A DNA stretch of 64,000 nt from Pararge aegeria (Eukaryota; Arthropoda; Insecta; Lepidoptera; Nymphalidae). Below the pieces are notes generated by a model. The model had not been told where the DNA came from, did no database searches, and was given only the letters and a program-made list of their open reading frames with translations. Positions 36,953 through 49,094 of the stretch are shown piece by piece; position 1 is the first letter of the stretch; each line of letters opens with the position of its first letter. A program made the translations under genes and the position numbers. Where the stretch lies: contig NC_053187.1 in the NCBI RefSeq assembly GCF_905163445.1, positions 12,338,001-12,402,000 on the forward strand. The letters are read 5' to 3'.

Positions 36953-37721
36953 CCATTTTAATTTAAGTTAAGTTACTATTTTAGTTACCTTTCTCAATTG
37001 GTACCTACATGTCCAGGAAGTACAGGGCGAATCCCTCAAATACGTAGGTATTCAAAGCACATGAGATACTACTGAGAGCATAAGTTTATATGTTTAAGTT
37101 TATAAGTTATGTCTTAACGCTCTCGGATCTTACTCTATATAGTGGAGATGCACCTACTTACATAAATACGCCTCTTTCCTTATTGCCATTAAGACGTAAT
37201 AAAGTTGGGCACATAGAATTTAAATTTAAAAGTCGTTATACATTTTCGCCTCGTCTCAACGTTATCTAGAGTATTCTAGGGCATATGCTCCTGGGAGCGA
37301 TGCATTGCGATTATTTCTCCGTTTAGAATGTTCCGAACATGTGCGGTCGTTAAGGCGGACACGTCTGCGTGGCTCCCGGTGAAGTATAATGATAAATAGT
37401 TTTTGAAATAAAAAGTCCGTTTAAAAATCACTTGTATTTACGACACAATATCTTTAGTGTTTATATAAAGTCCTATTTGCATATCAATGTCTTAAGTATA
37501 ACCCTGAATGAATAAATTAGACACATTTTATGCCATTTTTTTTAATGTTCTCAAGAATAACGTATAGCTGCAGGAAATGATTTTTTAATGATTCTTACAT
37601 ATTTCATCTCTCACTAGACTCATTTCTGTAGTTGACAAAGTTTTCGCGGGCAGAAACTAGTTTAAAATAAATCCAAAACTTTTACTTTATAATAAATAGA
37701 AACGTACAAAGTCACACCATA

Positions 37722-37807
37722 TATCGGTAGTGTGGTAAAGAGCCACGGCCGAAGTCCACTAGACTAGGCCAGAGAAAATTCAAATTGAAATTTTTCAAAT
37801 GAGTACT
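37722..37807 (-). mobile_element. SINE family B fragment
   Basis: Short minus-strand piece (TCGGTAGTGTGGTAAAGAGCC, AGCCACGGCCGAAGTCC, CCAGAGAAAATTCAAAT) ending where the 143-bp hAT-like MITE is inserted. Confidence 0.5.
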
Positions 37808-37815
37808 AGTTGAGC

Positions 37816-37958
37816 CAGTGGCGTGCACAAGGTTTGCGACCAGGGAATACATAAAGCAGTTACATGGCATAAAATTGAATAATTCCCCTCCAATACGAGT
37901 TATACAAGATAGTTTGGGTATGCAGTGCTTTTGTGCGTTTATGAAGTGCACGCCACTG
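37816..37958. mobile_element. hAT-like MITE (143 bp), second copy
   Basis: Ends CAGTGGCGTGCAC and GTGCACGCCACTG are perfect 13-bp inverted repeats. The flanks AGTTGAGC (37808-37815) and AGTAGAGC (37959-37966) match at 7 of 8 positions and are the target duplication. Reverse orientation relative to the 23.3-kb copy. Open frames on both strands across it are accidental. Confidence 0.85.
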
Positions 37959-37961
37959 AGT

Positions 37962-38203
37962 AGAGCTTTTAGTGACAGAACTCGTCCGGGGAAGTACTAA
38001 AACAGTTTAAGAGCTCTGAAGAGCGTGGTTGCCGGTGTAACTACAGGCACATGACGACCTAAGACCGACGGCTCAAATTGTTGGACACCGGGCGGCATGT
38101 TGCTGGACATGCTCCTCGCATGCCCTGTGAAGTGTTGCTCTGATTACAGAAAATGCTTTTCCCATAACCATCTGCTAGATCCTTCAATTATTACTAATAA
38201 AAA
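37962..38203 (+). repeat. Dispersed repeat D, copy 1
   Basis: GAGCTTTTAGTGACAGAACT, CGTCCGGGGAAGTACTA, GTGTAACTACAGGCACATGA and GCATGCCCTGTGAAGTGTTG, ending near an A run at 38200. It matches the blocks of the copy at 38924-39281 and of a common lepidopteran SINE-like repeat. It starts right after the MITE at 37816-37958. Confidence 0.5.
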
Positions 38204-38285
38204 AAAAAACCCCTTGTCGGAGCTTTAATCTAGGATCTCCCACATAATATAAAACCACGATACTCATCTTTACGCCAGGGTGGTC
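38204..38285 (-). mobile_element. SINE family B head fragment
   Basis: Minus-strand tRNA-like part: TTTAATCTAGGATCTCCCAC and TCTTTACGCCAGGGTGGTCC, matching the B box and A box sides of the family. Confidence 0.45.
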
Positions 38286-38309
38286 CTTATAGTAAAAATA
38301 GGTTAGCAA

Positions 38310-38465
38310 AAATAGCTAAATTGTTCACTACCACAAGTATTACAATGGGCCAGACCAGAGCCAGAGAGAGACGTAATTGGTGCTTGAGTTGACTATCGCT
38401 TACAATTTGCGCTCTTTAGATTCAATTGCCCGTTTCATGTCAAATAATTGTGCATGAATTTTGTC
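38310..38465 (+). repeat. Dispersed repeat E, copy 1
   Basis: GTAATTGGTGCTTGAGTTGA, CTATCGCTTACAATTTGCGC and TTTAGATTCAATTGCCCG recur at 40155-40315 in the same order and orientation. The family is not recognised. Confidence 0.5.
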
Positions 38466-38518
38466 TTTGTTCATTTATAACTATCAAAGCGGATGTACTG
38501 ACTGACTATAACTGATAG

Positions 38519-38832
38519 CGGTGATAGCCCAGTGGGTAGGACTTAGACTTCACATTCGGGTACCGAATTCGAATACCAGTACGTACCTCTGACTTTTCAA
38601 AGTTAATATGCTTTGAAAGCAATTTAAATATCACTTGCTTCAATGTTGAAGGATAACATCGTGAAAAAGCCTGCATGTCTGAGAGTTCTCCATAATGTTT
38701 TCAAAGGTGTGTGAAGTCCACCAATCCGCACAAGCGCAGTGGACTATGGAATTAACCCATTCTCTTTTTGAAAGGAGATCCGTGCCCTGTAGTGGGCCGG
38801 TAATGGGTTGATATGATGATGATAATGACTGA
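38519..38832 (+). mobile_element. tRNA-like-headed SINE (family C), (ATG)n end
   Basis: Starts with GCGGTGATAGCCCAGTGGGT, has an eroded B-box region (GAATTCGAATACC), body blocks GCCTGCATGTCTGAGAGTTC, AATCCGCACAAGCGCAGTGG and GTAGTGGGCCGGTAATGGG, and ends in short ATG/ATGATA repeats. It shares the ATG-type tail with RTE LINEs, which may mobilise it. Confidence 0.7.
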
Positions 38833-38923
38833 CTGAGAACCTGCAGCCCAAGTAGCTAAATTAAAAAAAAAACAATTTTACAAAAACATTATTGGAGCGC
38901 TGTAAAGTCTAGTATTTTTGCAG

Positions 38924-39281
38924 CTTTTTGTGAAAGAGCTCGTCCAGGGAAGAACTATTTTTATTAAAGATTTTAAACTAAGATTTTCGTGGTTAATCAA
39001 CATTTCTTAAGTATAGTTAAGGTAACATACCACGATAATATTTTGAATTTGTCGATATTTCGACCCAGTTGCATGGATCGTGGTCAAGACGGGACTGCGT
39101 AGGCACTATTTTTATTTTTATGCTTATTTCTGCCTCCAAGATGTATTCTAGGCGCGACCTGGCATCTTGGTGACACAATTACATGCACGTCAGGCTTAAC
39201 AGGTCAGGTTGATGGGCACAGTGCAGCACTTTATTGGGCGTGCTCCATGCATAACCTGCGAAGTGTTATTAAAAAAAAAAA
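38924..39281 (+). repeat. Dispersed repeat D, copy 2, with extra sequence
   Basis: Left block GCTTTTTGTGAAAGAGCTCG and TCCAGGGAAGAACTA; right block TTTCTGCCTCCAAGATG, GGCATCTTGGTGAC and CTCCATGCATAACCTGCGAA, then 13 A. About 140 bp between them (including GTCGATATTTCGACCCAGTT) have no counterpart in copy 1 and may be an insertion. Confidence 0.45.
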
Positions 39282-39600
39282 AATCAAAATTCATTTATTT
39301 CAAGTAGGCCTAATATAAGCACTTTTGAAACGTCAAGTCTGTCTGTTTGTATTGACTCTACCACCGGTTCGGAAGGCAGATTCTACCGAGAAGAAGCCGG
39401 CAAGAAACTCAGCAGTTGCTCTTTTCCAACATCAACAATTTACATTTTACATTTTAACATTCATTTTTCTATCTTGTGAGAGCTGAAAGCCGGATGCTTC
39501 TAAGCAACCTTGTCATTAAGAAAATTATCAATTGTATAGTAATCTCGCTGTAATAAATGTGTTTTAACAAATTCCTTGAACTTATGCATTGGCAGGTTAA
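39282..39600 (-). mobile_element. LINE 3' end (family L)
   Basis: Minus-strand copy starting right at the A run that ends the repeat to its left. It contains CCACCGGTTCGGAAGGCAG, TACATTTTACATTTTAACAT and GTGTTTTAACAAATTCCTTG blocks shared with the other copies, with a small deletion in AGCTGAAAGCCGGATG. 5' truncated near 39600. Confidence 0.75.
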
Positions 39601-39654
39601 TCTATTAAAAGCCGATTGTTTTCCAAATACTTAGGGTGGCAATTCATCTTCATA

Positions 39655-39735
39655 ATCCTATCAACCCATTTCCAGGCCCACTACATAGCACGGGTCTCCC
39701 GCAATGAGAACCAGCTCAGTGCGGATCAGTGGACA
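39655..39735 (-). mobile_element. SINE family C fragment
   Basis: Minus-strand 3' part: ATCAACCCATTTCCAGGCCC, ACTACATAGCACGGGTCTCC, GCAATGAGAACCAGCTCAG. An open frame across it is not a gene. Confidence 0.5.
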
Positions 39736-40154
39736 ATTATTACTTCTAAAAAAGAGCACCTTAGAGATGTACTCAAAAAGTATTTTTTTTTATTCTACCC
39801 CTTGTTTTATGTATTCATAAATAACGTAAATCCCCAAACCGAAAACAAATATATACTTAAAAAAAATACAGCAACTCTCATAAGCAGTTATTTATTTTGG
39901 TAAGCCCGCCAAAACGCATCGGCACAAAGAAAGGCCTGAAGCTCTTTCTTATGTTATAGTCCTGAGCCCAGCTGTTGGAAAATAATACGCTGAAGATGAT
40001 CATACTGAATGCCAGCGTAATTCATCGCTAGAACCTACGAGTGGCAGTCTACACACAGTAATTTCTCTGCTGTTATTATTGTTACATTTCACTGAAATAT
40101 GGCTGAAATAACAAGTTTAATACTTAGTAAAGTGGGATGAAAATGGCTAATTGT

Positions 40155-40315
40155 GAAGCTTTTACAAATTGTTCAGTATTACGACTATCACAATAGGCGA
40201 GTCTAGAGCTATAGAAATCCGTAATTGGTGCTCGAACTCGCTATCGCTTACAATTTAAGCGCTTTAGATTCAATTTCCCGCTTTATATTGTGTAATTGTG
40301 CTTGTGTTTTGTCTA
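40155..40315 (+). repeat. Dispersed repeat E, copy 2
   Basis: GTAATTGGTGCTCGAACTCG, CTATCGCTTACAATTTAAGC and TTTAGATTCAATTTCCCG; related to 38310-38465 over about 155 bp with indels. The open frame at 40225-40416 starts in it and is not convincing. Confidence 0.5.
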
Positions 40316-40919
40316 AAACTATAATACTCTACGTGGATCTTTGCTTTCTGGCATCGCCACATGCCACCATTTTAACATTAAAGTTTTCGGCCAACTATAA
40401 ATGTGTATATAAATAATGTAGACTTATGACCGTAAATTATGACCCGTGTGTGATAAAATCAAAGAATACGCATTTAATCAACGTTTATCGAAACTCTTGC
40501 GGGGAACAAAACTTTTATTTATATCTATAATAACTTTTAATTATTGAAACAGTAAGAACAAGAATAAATTTTGTATTTTTAACAATATAAAGGGAATTGC
40601 AAATAATTTAATTAAATGTCTATGTAAATATTTAATAATAATAATTAAGTACAATTTATTATTTTCAGGAAAATAAATAAATATATATACTAGAAATAAA
40701 CACCTCAAAGATGCGTTGGGAATATTTTATATGAATAATATACATAAATACTTATAATATATTAATAAACAACCAGACAGTATAAAACATTTATGTTCAT
40801 CACGCAAACAGATGCTTATGATTTTTATAATAAATTTAATTATATGCAACTCTTCGTTTGTTTGTACATAAATAAACTATAACCCGGTAAAATAATGAAT
40901 TTCGTTATAAACCTAAGAA

Positions 40920-41125
40920 ATATAATAAATGAGAAACATTGTTTGTTTGTCCTTCCTTCACGCTTTAACTAATCAACTTGATATTTGGCATAGAGTTAGT
41001 TGTAAGGCTGAAGATTCACGAAGGCTTTTTAACCTATTTAAACAAACGAATCCCACACGCATTGTAAAAACCGCAATTTTAAGCCAGGGTTTTTACAAAT
41101 CAACGACAAAGAACGCGGGCAACTG
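40920..41125 (+). mobile_element. Helitron-like non-autonomous element
   Basis: Starts with TTGTTTGTTTGTCCTTCCTT and CACGCTTTAACTAATCAAC, and ends with AAGAACGCGGGCAACTGCTGAT, an eroded version of the CGCGGGCAACAGCTAG end. The open frame over it is not a gene. Confidence 0.55.
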
Positions 41126-41357
41126 CTGATGTACTGAGGTTTACTTAAGGAAAATTAAAAGTGCCGTGACATGCCTGTATATATAGTGTAAAGCTAAACA
41201 CAAATTTTGGAAATATTGCTTGTCTGCCTTTTTGTCCTTGCAAATTTTTAGAATGGCTTATCATACCCAAGGGTTATTAATAAGCAGGTAGTAAGTTCAC
41301 ACCTGCCTATTAATCATACGGGCAATTAGTCGCATATCTAATTCTTCCTGAAACAAG

Positions 41358-41616
41358 TTTTTAACGTCCGACGCAAAAATAACTGAGTGCGTTTGTATAT
41401 AGTAGTTCTACTAGTACATTTGATATCCATATTGAGGAAGTTCTTAAAAAAAACTGTAATCGCCATTTTATGGCTGCGGCTATCTTATAAGGATTTTCAT
41501 CATACATAGCTAAGAACACTCCCGACTAATTCACCTTTGAAACAAAAAAAAAACAAAATCAAAATCGGTTCATCCGATCGGGAGCTTCTGTGCCTTTTTG
41601 CGTCGGGGGTTAAAAA
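41358..41616. mobile_element. MITE with 22-bp terminal inverted repeats (259 bp)
   Basis: The left end (41358-41379) and the right end (41595-41616) are inverted copies with two mismatches; the core is CCGACGCAAAAA / TTTTTGCGTCGG. The interior contains TCGGTTCATCCGATCGGGAG. No coding capacity. A related single end, CTCTTTTTGCATCGGGAGTT, lies near 61020. Confidence 0.75.
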
Positions 41617-43159
41617 ATAAACACTCACTACGGCGATGCAACGTAGGAACTTATATTGATTGGAATTGTAATGAAATCATTTTCATTAATGTTCATATAA
41701 TTTCGAAATTAGAGAATTTCGCTGATACACTGTATCGGGTTTTAATTGGCACAAACAAAACGGCCTTAGGGCTTAATTTGATGGAACGGTTTACGCGCGT
41801 TTGACTAGCGCATTTGGAATTTTAAACGTGTCAGAGTTCCGAGATAGGTTCATTTTGTAAACACGTGCTCTTTAATTTCTTCGTGAATTATTCTAATTAA
41901 GCTCAAGGATTAAGGCTGTGGTATAAAATTCTCGGTTTATTCTTTAATTCAAATCACCCCTAAATATTATATAGCAAAATTTCATTATTTAGCTACGCAA
42001 TTAAATTAGAAAAAGAAAATAAATAAGATATGTTAATATCGCGTTTATTATAAAAGGATTCCTTTAAACTTACTGCTTGCTAATTTACTAATAAATGCGA
42101 TAGTGTCTTAATTTCTATTAGTATCTATTTATTCTTCGTATAAACCACCAAATACTACTACTGAAGCTTGTCTTCTGAATAAAGCTCAAAAACATTTACT
42201 CTCTTGTGGAAACTGAAACTAATACAGAAATAATACGCGGATGAAGCCACGGGAATCTGCAAGTTTCCAAGGTAGGTATTCAAGTTGTTTATTTATTTAG
42301 GTATAAGGACGGGATATTGACTATTTGACAAGTCACTTGAGTGACATTGCGTAGCACCGTACTCAATAACTTTAACAAAACTTAATAAAATATTAAAACC
42401 AAATCGGATACTTAAGTCACTTTTAGTTTGAGCGATAGAAGCGCCATTCGAAATTATTGTCCTAAGACCTTAGCACTACCTGAGTTAAAGCTTCTTTACA
42501 TCAAACGGCATAACAAATTCATACATAATGTATAGACGGCTTAATGGAGCTGGCATGAGGTCAGGCCGACTTGGCATTAAGAGCTTTCGGTGAGGCTAGG
42601 GGTGGGGGAGGGACCAAAGTGAATATTATAACAGGATAATAATAATATTCCTTGTTTTCCAGCTGCTAAATAAACAGTTGCGGCTCCGTCGCCGCTTTGC
42701 TGGTAAAGGCTTAGTGTACATCTGAGATTCACTGTTCAAAGAGGCGGCTATAATTTGACACAAAATATTTTTGGTATATAAAAACATTTCAAAACCATTA
42801 CAAACTCTGAAAAGTTTTTAATTCATATAGGACTATTTGAATTCCTAGGCTTAAGAACCTTGAATCGTGCACTTTTAATGATAATCTAGAGATAACTACA
42901 CTCTCTATCTAAAAACTAAAGCTATGAGAATTCGAAATTGTGGCCTGGTCTAAGAAGAAGCCGATAATAAACTAAGGTAAGAGTACCTAACTACCCAGGT
43001 GCTCTTTTTGTTACACAAGTGTCACATAAATTTGTCATAAATCTTTGTGATCAATAATGGCTTTAGTATGCCAAGCTTTTTTTACGTTAGCTTAGTCCTT
43101 TATTTTGTATCATAATGTTTCTACAAACATACGTTCAACTCACTCACTCATTCACACAC
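41617..43159. other. No gene or repeat recognised
   Basis: AT-rich with a GC-richer block at 42535-42740 (GGCTAGGGGTGGGGGAGGGA, CGGCTCCGTCGCCGC) of unknown nature. Confidence 0.35.
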
Positions 43160-43230
43160 TAGGCAGACGGGTTGGTGATTGCAGTAGATGGTAGTAGCAC
43201 AGAGAAAGCTGCCTATTCTCCGTTATATTG
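43160..43230 (+). repeat. Repeat fragment (CAGTAGATGGTAGTAGCACA)
   Basis: GACGGGTTGGTGATTGCAGT followed by AGATGGTAGTAGCACAGAGA, matching part of the repeat at 58560-58615. Confidence 0.35.
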
Positions 43231-44884
43231 CTCTTAGAGGGCTTATATGATGAACGCGGGATAACATTTATTATTTTTAAGATAAACATAGATATATCTG
43301 CCCAGCAACTACTAATCGAGGCCATCACCTTTGGACTCGACCTGTCATCGGACCAACTTCACCATATAATTTTATTATTATAATTGAAAAATTACTAAAG
43401 TAACTTTTGTACAAATATAACGTGTTTTGGCTTAAGCGGATGCCAGCAAGTTTTTTGTAAATAGATAAAATATTTCTATCCCAAAAGTGCATTTTTGGTT
43501 GACGCACTTTAAGTACGGAACCTTCCGTGTGAAAGGCCGACATGAGCACTGTGCAGCTTTTATATATGTTATTTTTAGAGATAGTTGATATGAGTTTAAA
43601 TAAAAGAAAGCTGATAAAGGAAAATTAAAAAAAAAACAAAATTTACATACATGATTTAATTATGTACATTCCGGCAATAAAAGTTATGTATTCTAGGAAA
43701 AAACGTTCTATCGTAAGGGATTTCTAAACAGTTATTCAAGCATCATTCATTTAATTTAATTGTTGACTCCATATTGTTGTTTTTATTGTAAGCCCTTATC
43801 CTGTCTTGAGGTACGACGACAAATAAAGTTATATCTCATACCAGAGTAGATAAATGTTTGAACAACATTCCTTGTATAAATGAAAGGAGACGAAAAGTAC
43901 ATTTTGCGACATACAAAAATTAATTTACCGGCTTTAGCATCTGAATGAACTTAAGATCCTCTCGTCGAGATGTACATTTACATAAGTTGTTACGAAATCC
44001 TCGGTTACCGTAGCAGTAGACTGCCGCTAATTGTTCTCTTATCATGTTACTTTATCTCCAAATTACATTATGTAGTACTTATGTAATTTTATCAGACAAT
44101 ATAATAAATGTGAAGTTACTGGATATAATTGAATGTGTGAATGTATGAGTTAATGAATACACTTTTTCTGTGTACCAGGAAAAATTGGTGGGTAAATTTA
44201 TAAAATTTATAATAAATCGTAATTACTAAATGAGCGAACATATTGTTGTGACTACACATCTTGAAAACGGACACTATTCATTTCCCAATAAAACACAAGT
44301 GAGAAATAAATATTAGTAGCAGCACGTAAAAAACCAGACAACCATTTTTGGTGCTCTAAATTTATAGCTCCGGATTGTATTGTCGCTCACTTGGTATAAA
44401 ATTTACTCACTCAGTATTTTTATCTGTCCGCTTTGTTAATTAATGCTTCTTGGTTAAATATTAAAGTATCACATGAGAAGTCGCCTTTTTTTTGGCTCGA
44501 TTCGTTAAAAAATAACATAAATAATAATAAATAGAGCAAGTAAGACAGAGGGTACTATTTGGGGGCTTTATCGCTTCATATTAATCTATTTCTGTGGGTA
44601 AGTGATTGTTTTTTTACTTCTTATCGTCATTTACTTATCGAGTTAATTACTGCACTAATTTAATTACTGTTAACTACTTGCGGCACTTTTTGTATGGCTA
44701 ATATAAATAAGCCGATGAAGGGGCGTCATTTACGCTTACAACAGTCGGTCCTATCGACACTATCTGAGGTTTGCTGGTTTTCACTCAATCTTCTCAAGTA
44801 AAAATAAAAAATACTTCTTTGCTCGAGTTAAGGTCTGTAAGTTAGTTTGAGAACTATTCTGTGCCTATGTAGGTACATACAGGT
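43231..44884. other. No gene or repeat recognised
   Basis: AT-rich; short frames without domains. Confidence 0.4.
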
Positions 44885-45062
44885 AATTCGAATCCCAGCA
44901 CGCACCACTAACTTTTCAAAGTTATGTGCATTTATATGCAATTAAATTTCTTGCTTAAACGTTGAAGGCGACATCAAGCGCAAACCCTTGTCATTATGGG
45001 TGACCCGTGTCTTGCAGTTGGCCGGTAATGGGTTGATATTACGATCATGATATTTTTTTAAC
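44885..45062 (+). mobile_element. SINE family C, internally deleted
   Basis: Plus-strand copy: TTCGAATCCCAGCACGCACC (B box region), TGACTTTTCAAAG-like start of the body, AACGTTGAAGGCGACATC, then a jump to GTGACCCGTGTCTTGCAG and GGCCGGTAATGGGTTGATAT. Confidence 0.6.
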
Positions 45063-45780
45063 CAAACCTAGAGGATCATTATAAAAAAATGCTGTTATTA
45101 TTATACAAGCTATTTCCCTCAATTCGTTAATATGTTAGTAAAGTAAGTATTTTTTTCCAAACAATTTTAATTCGATGGGTACTACCCACACCGCAGTGGG
45201 TTTAGGTATATTGCCCACCCATGCTATAACTTCGTTGGCTCCACAAGGCATATCAAAAAAAGATTTTGCAAATCTGTCTGGGAGTTTAGAGATTAAAGCA
45301 TAGAAAAACAAAGTTCTCAACTTTATTATTACGACAGAGTTTATACTTAAATAATAGGTACTCTACTTGTTTTTCTTGATACATCTACCCTAAGAAAGTG
45401 AAGTCTTCGACCCACAAAGATTTTTCTCCTAATTTTGTTCAAGCTTTTTTTGGGTTACAAAAGAAAAGTTATAATTAGATTATGATCGAACTTTTGTTAC
45501 TACAGATTGTTGATTGAGTAACTTTTTAATAGATAATTATTTAATACAGCTTGTTAATACCTAATATACCTACCTTGTTGTTTATTCAAAGTACCTATAC
45601 CAATTGATAACTTAAGAGTATAACATACATAGTGAAAACTGATGCACGGCCTTTTAGAAAACGTTATCCTTTCTTATAAAGGTAAGACAAATGTAACATT
45701 AGATATTATTATCTGTGGTTTCTACGCTATCTATGATAAATACGGTCAACCTATAGCAAAGGCCAAGCAATTATTTCCTA

Positions 45781-45875
45781 TGTTTGTATGTGTACGCATA
45801 TGTGTCGGTGTGTGTTTGTGTGTGTGTGTCTGTCTGTGTGTGGGAGTGTGGGTGTTTGCGTACGGGTTTGCGAGT
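45781..45875. repeat. GT-rich microsatellite
   Basis: Imperfect TG/TGTG tract with interspersed C and A, about 95 bp. The open frame at 45642-45896 crosses it and gives a C/V/G-rich nonsense peptide. Confidence 0.85.
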
Positions 45876-47892
45876 GTTGGGTATTCCTGTTCGTAATTGA
45901 TTAAGTCTACTTTCAAGTTTTCGTTAGAACCGGATATTACCGATATGGTAATTGGTTATAGAAGTTATACTTCTAATAAATAGGTAATGATGTCCAACCG
46001 AGTTGAACGAATTAACGAATGGAAGTAAAACTAGGAACTTACTCGTGGCATATAGCAGCCGAGTTCGGGCTTCGGGTTTGTTTTATTACAATGTGCAATT
46101 TTCACTAAATAACACGAAGGGAGTCTAATATAGCATGGCTTAAACAAAGTTTTATAAGAAATTTATATTGTTCAAAATAGCTGTGAAATTCTGACGGACG
46201 GATTGAAAGACGCGTCGTTAATAAAAGGATTCCTTGTTGGGCTACAGAATCTGAAAAAGAAATCTATCCGATTAAGGTTTTACACAAAAGCTGGTAAGCG
46301 AATAAAAATTTAATTTAGCTTTAGACTTTTGAAATAACTGTTGCAACAATTTTAATCTCGGTGTATAGTTTAACGCGGTATCTTCCGAGTGAATGCACCA
46401 GTTAAGTACCAATTATCATGCTCCCTTTGTAAAGAAACTTCATTGTATACTCTAAAATAGGGTTGTCATTTTTCTCAGGGCTCGTCCTTATGTTTATGTT
46501 GATATTTTATGAACTTCTACGTTTATTTCAAATTTCAGAATTGCAATCCCTGCTAGTTCATATTTAATATTTTAATAATACAAGTAAAAAACTGTAGGTG
46601 CATACTTACAATTTCATACTTCCATTCGCGGCCAAAATTTAGTACAAATTCAACATGATATCCTGGCATTTACTTTTTTCACATACTCGTACATTGCCAG
46701 TGAATCATTGGTCAATTTCGCAAGCTATTAGATATAATATTATTAGATTATGGTATCATGCTAGATTCTACCTCTTTTGCGATATGAGATATGATAAAAC
46801 ATGCTTTCTATTAATAGAATGGATGTTCTACTTTTTGACAAATTAATAATATATAAATGTTATGAATACCTACTAATAATAGTAGTAATAGAAAACATAG
46901 CTAGATGTTTTCTGATTGTTTACTACTAACTGAATCAGTTAAAATTAGTATAACCATTCCACATCGTCAGCAAGTTCTGTCGTGTTTATGCAATATTATA
47001 TTATTTGAACCATTGAAAGACTGAAAGTCCTGGTTTAATAGTATATACTACGTTTTTTAAAAACCAGGGATACCTGTTAGGAAATTTTATTCCAAAACAT
47101 ATTTCGGTCTTTATGGTCATGTGAAACTATAATACATTATAAGTGTACCTGCTTTTCTAATAAGTAAGTTTATCACAGAGCTAATGTACGATCTTATACA
47201 ACAACCGTTAATAAAATAGGTATACAATATTTTCCTGAATTTAATACGGAACAACCCTACACATTAAAAATAAAAAGAGTCACCTTCCGTATTTCTTAAA
47301 CTTTCGTACACATGCGCTTAACTTATAACAATGTCGTCTACAAAGGGCATTTACAATACAGAGTAAATACAATTATTTGGGAACAAGGTCGTAGTATATA
47401 GGCCCCGGGATGGCCCTAAGTAAACCGCCTTTTGAGCAACAACAGCCACAAAGTACTGTATGAAGAAACCGCTGTTGAACCGGACAATTTTGCCGAAAGG
47501 CCAGACAAATATTCATATTTAATTCTACTCTGCCTTTGAACTTGCCTATTAGCAAACAGACCTTCGGAGGACCAATTTTGTATAAGATTAAAACTTTGTA
47601 ATGTTAATGTTCTATGTGTTCAAAGAATTTTGGGATTAATGTTATTTCTAATGTACCTAATGTGTTGTTGTATGTAAATTGGTAGTTAATTCACGTTGCA
47701 TTTCTATTACAACTTTGCGTTTTCAAACGTTAGAAGTATTATTTTCGAATTACAATATTCATTATCAGTCTAATTATTCTCACTTTTGGGTAAAGTTTTA
47801 TTTGTCATAACTAGGAATAAAGAGCCCTTTATCGTAAAGTTAACAACACTACTGATATAATACGCTTTTACGCTTAATATATAATACGCTTT
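45876..47892. other. No gene or repeat recognised
   Basis: AT-rich; the 60-codon minus-strand frame at 47373-47555 is cysteine-rich in the middle but has no domain I recognise. Confidence 0.35.
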
Positions 47893-48026
47893 TGGTTGCC
47901 TGGAAGAGATCGCTATGTAGCGATAAGGCCGCCAAATTGTATACTTTTTGTTAAATTTTTACTTATAATTTGTTATGTTTATGTGGTGTACAATAAAAGT
48001 ATATTCATTCATTCATTCATTCATAA
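47893..48026 (+). mobile_element. LINE 3'-end fragment (GGTTGCCTGGAAGAGATC family) with ATTC tail
   Basis: Contains the module GGTTGCCTGGAAGAGATCGC, a stem-loop (ATCGCTA, TG, TAGCGAT), AAGGCCGCC, then a T-rich UTR with GGTGTACAATAAAAG (a possible polyadenylation signal) and a tail of about five ATTC units at 48003-48024. 5' truncated; no coding sequence left. Confidence 0.7.
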
Positions 48027-48246
48027 TGCAGTTTGATCTACCGGTTGATCACCGAACTGGCTTTACTTGTTTTAAGAAGTACGGAAATTGTATGTTTACG
48101 TTTATTAAAAACTCTTGTTATATCTGATATTAGCCATTTGTGTACCAGCACTAATTAATCTACTTCAAAGCATTTTGCTGACCAGATTATCCATTACCTA
48201 AGGACGTTAAATAGTACATGACATAACTATCTCCTTGAAAATATTG

Positions 48247-48352
48247 TCTTCACCAACCCATTACAGGCTCACAAAAGAGCACGGTTCTCCTCTCAGAATG
48301 AGAAGGACTTATACTCCTACAACGCTGGCCAAGTGCAGATTGGTAGACTTAA
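48247..48352 (-). mobile_element. SINE family C fragment
   Basis: Minus-strand 3' part: CACCAACCCATTACAGGC, AGCACGGTTCTCCTCTCAGA and CGCTGGCCAAGTGCAGATTG. Confidence 0.55.
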
Positions 48353-49094
48353 TACACCTTAAAGTACATTTTGGGGAACTCTCAGGCATGCTGGTCTTCG
48401 TACGATGGTTTCATTCGCCGTTAAAGCAAGTCATATTTAATTGATATAATTAATAAAACGCACGAAACAGGTGCGGTTCCGGGGAACAAACTCAGGTCTT
48501 CAAAAAAGAAGGTGTCAATATTCTTTAGGTGTCTGGTGAATGATGGATTCGTCGGTACTCAAACTCACTGCTCTCTGGCTGTCATCAAATTGATCTACCG
48601 GCTGCGATATGTGATACCACAGATTTACATATGGTGTTTCAAATATAGAATTTTTCCTTAAAAGTACTTCCGAATCTGGCTCGATATTTCAATATTTCAC
48701 ACAGAATATTATTTGAGGGGATAAAAGGCGAGAGGGTTAAAGCCGGTGCCCGTACTAAGCTGATGAAATACAAAATACATTTTCGAATGACAGCGAGCGC
48801 GCTACAACATTCATTATTAAAATTTTAAAACTAATTCTGTACTCATCATCCATCCCGGCGACATTAACTTGTAACCCTTCGTGTTAATCTAAATATCCTA
48901 TTCTGTTTGTGAGTGTAAATTTGAGCAAAAACACAGTGTGCGGTTAGCCGCATGCCGTACCGGAGCTACGGGCAAGGGCACTACATTAAATTATTAACGA
49001 TACATATAATATTTTATTCCGTTTTTAATTCTGCATCCCGATGAGTTGGGTCACAAAATGTGGTTTCCATTTTGTGTTTCTTCTTACAAACATA

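Noticed and set aside
45642..45896. 84-codon frame rich in C, V and G
   Set aside because: It is a translation of a GT microsatellite.
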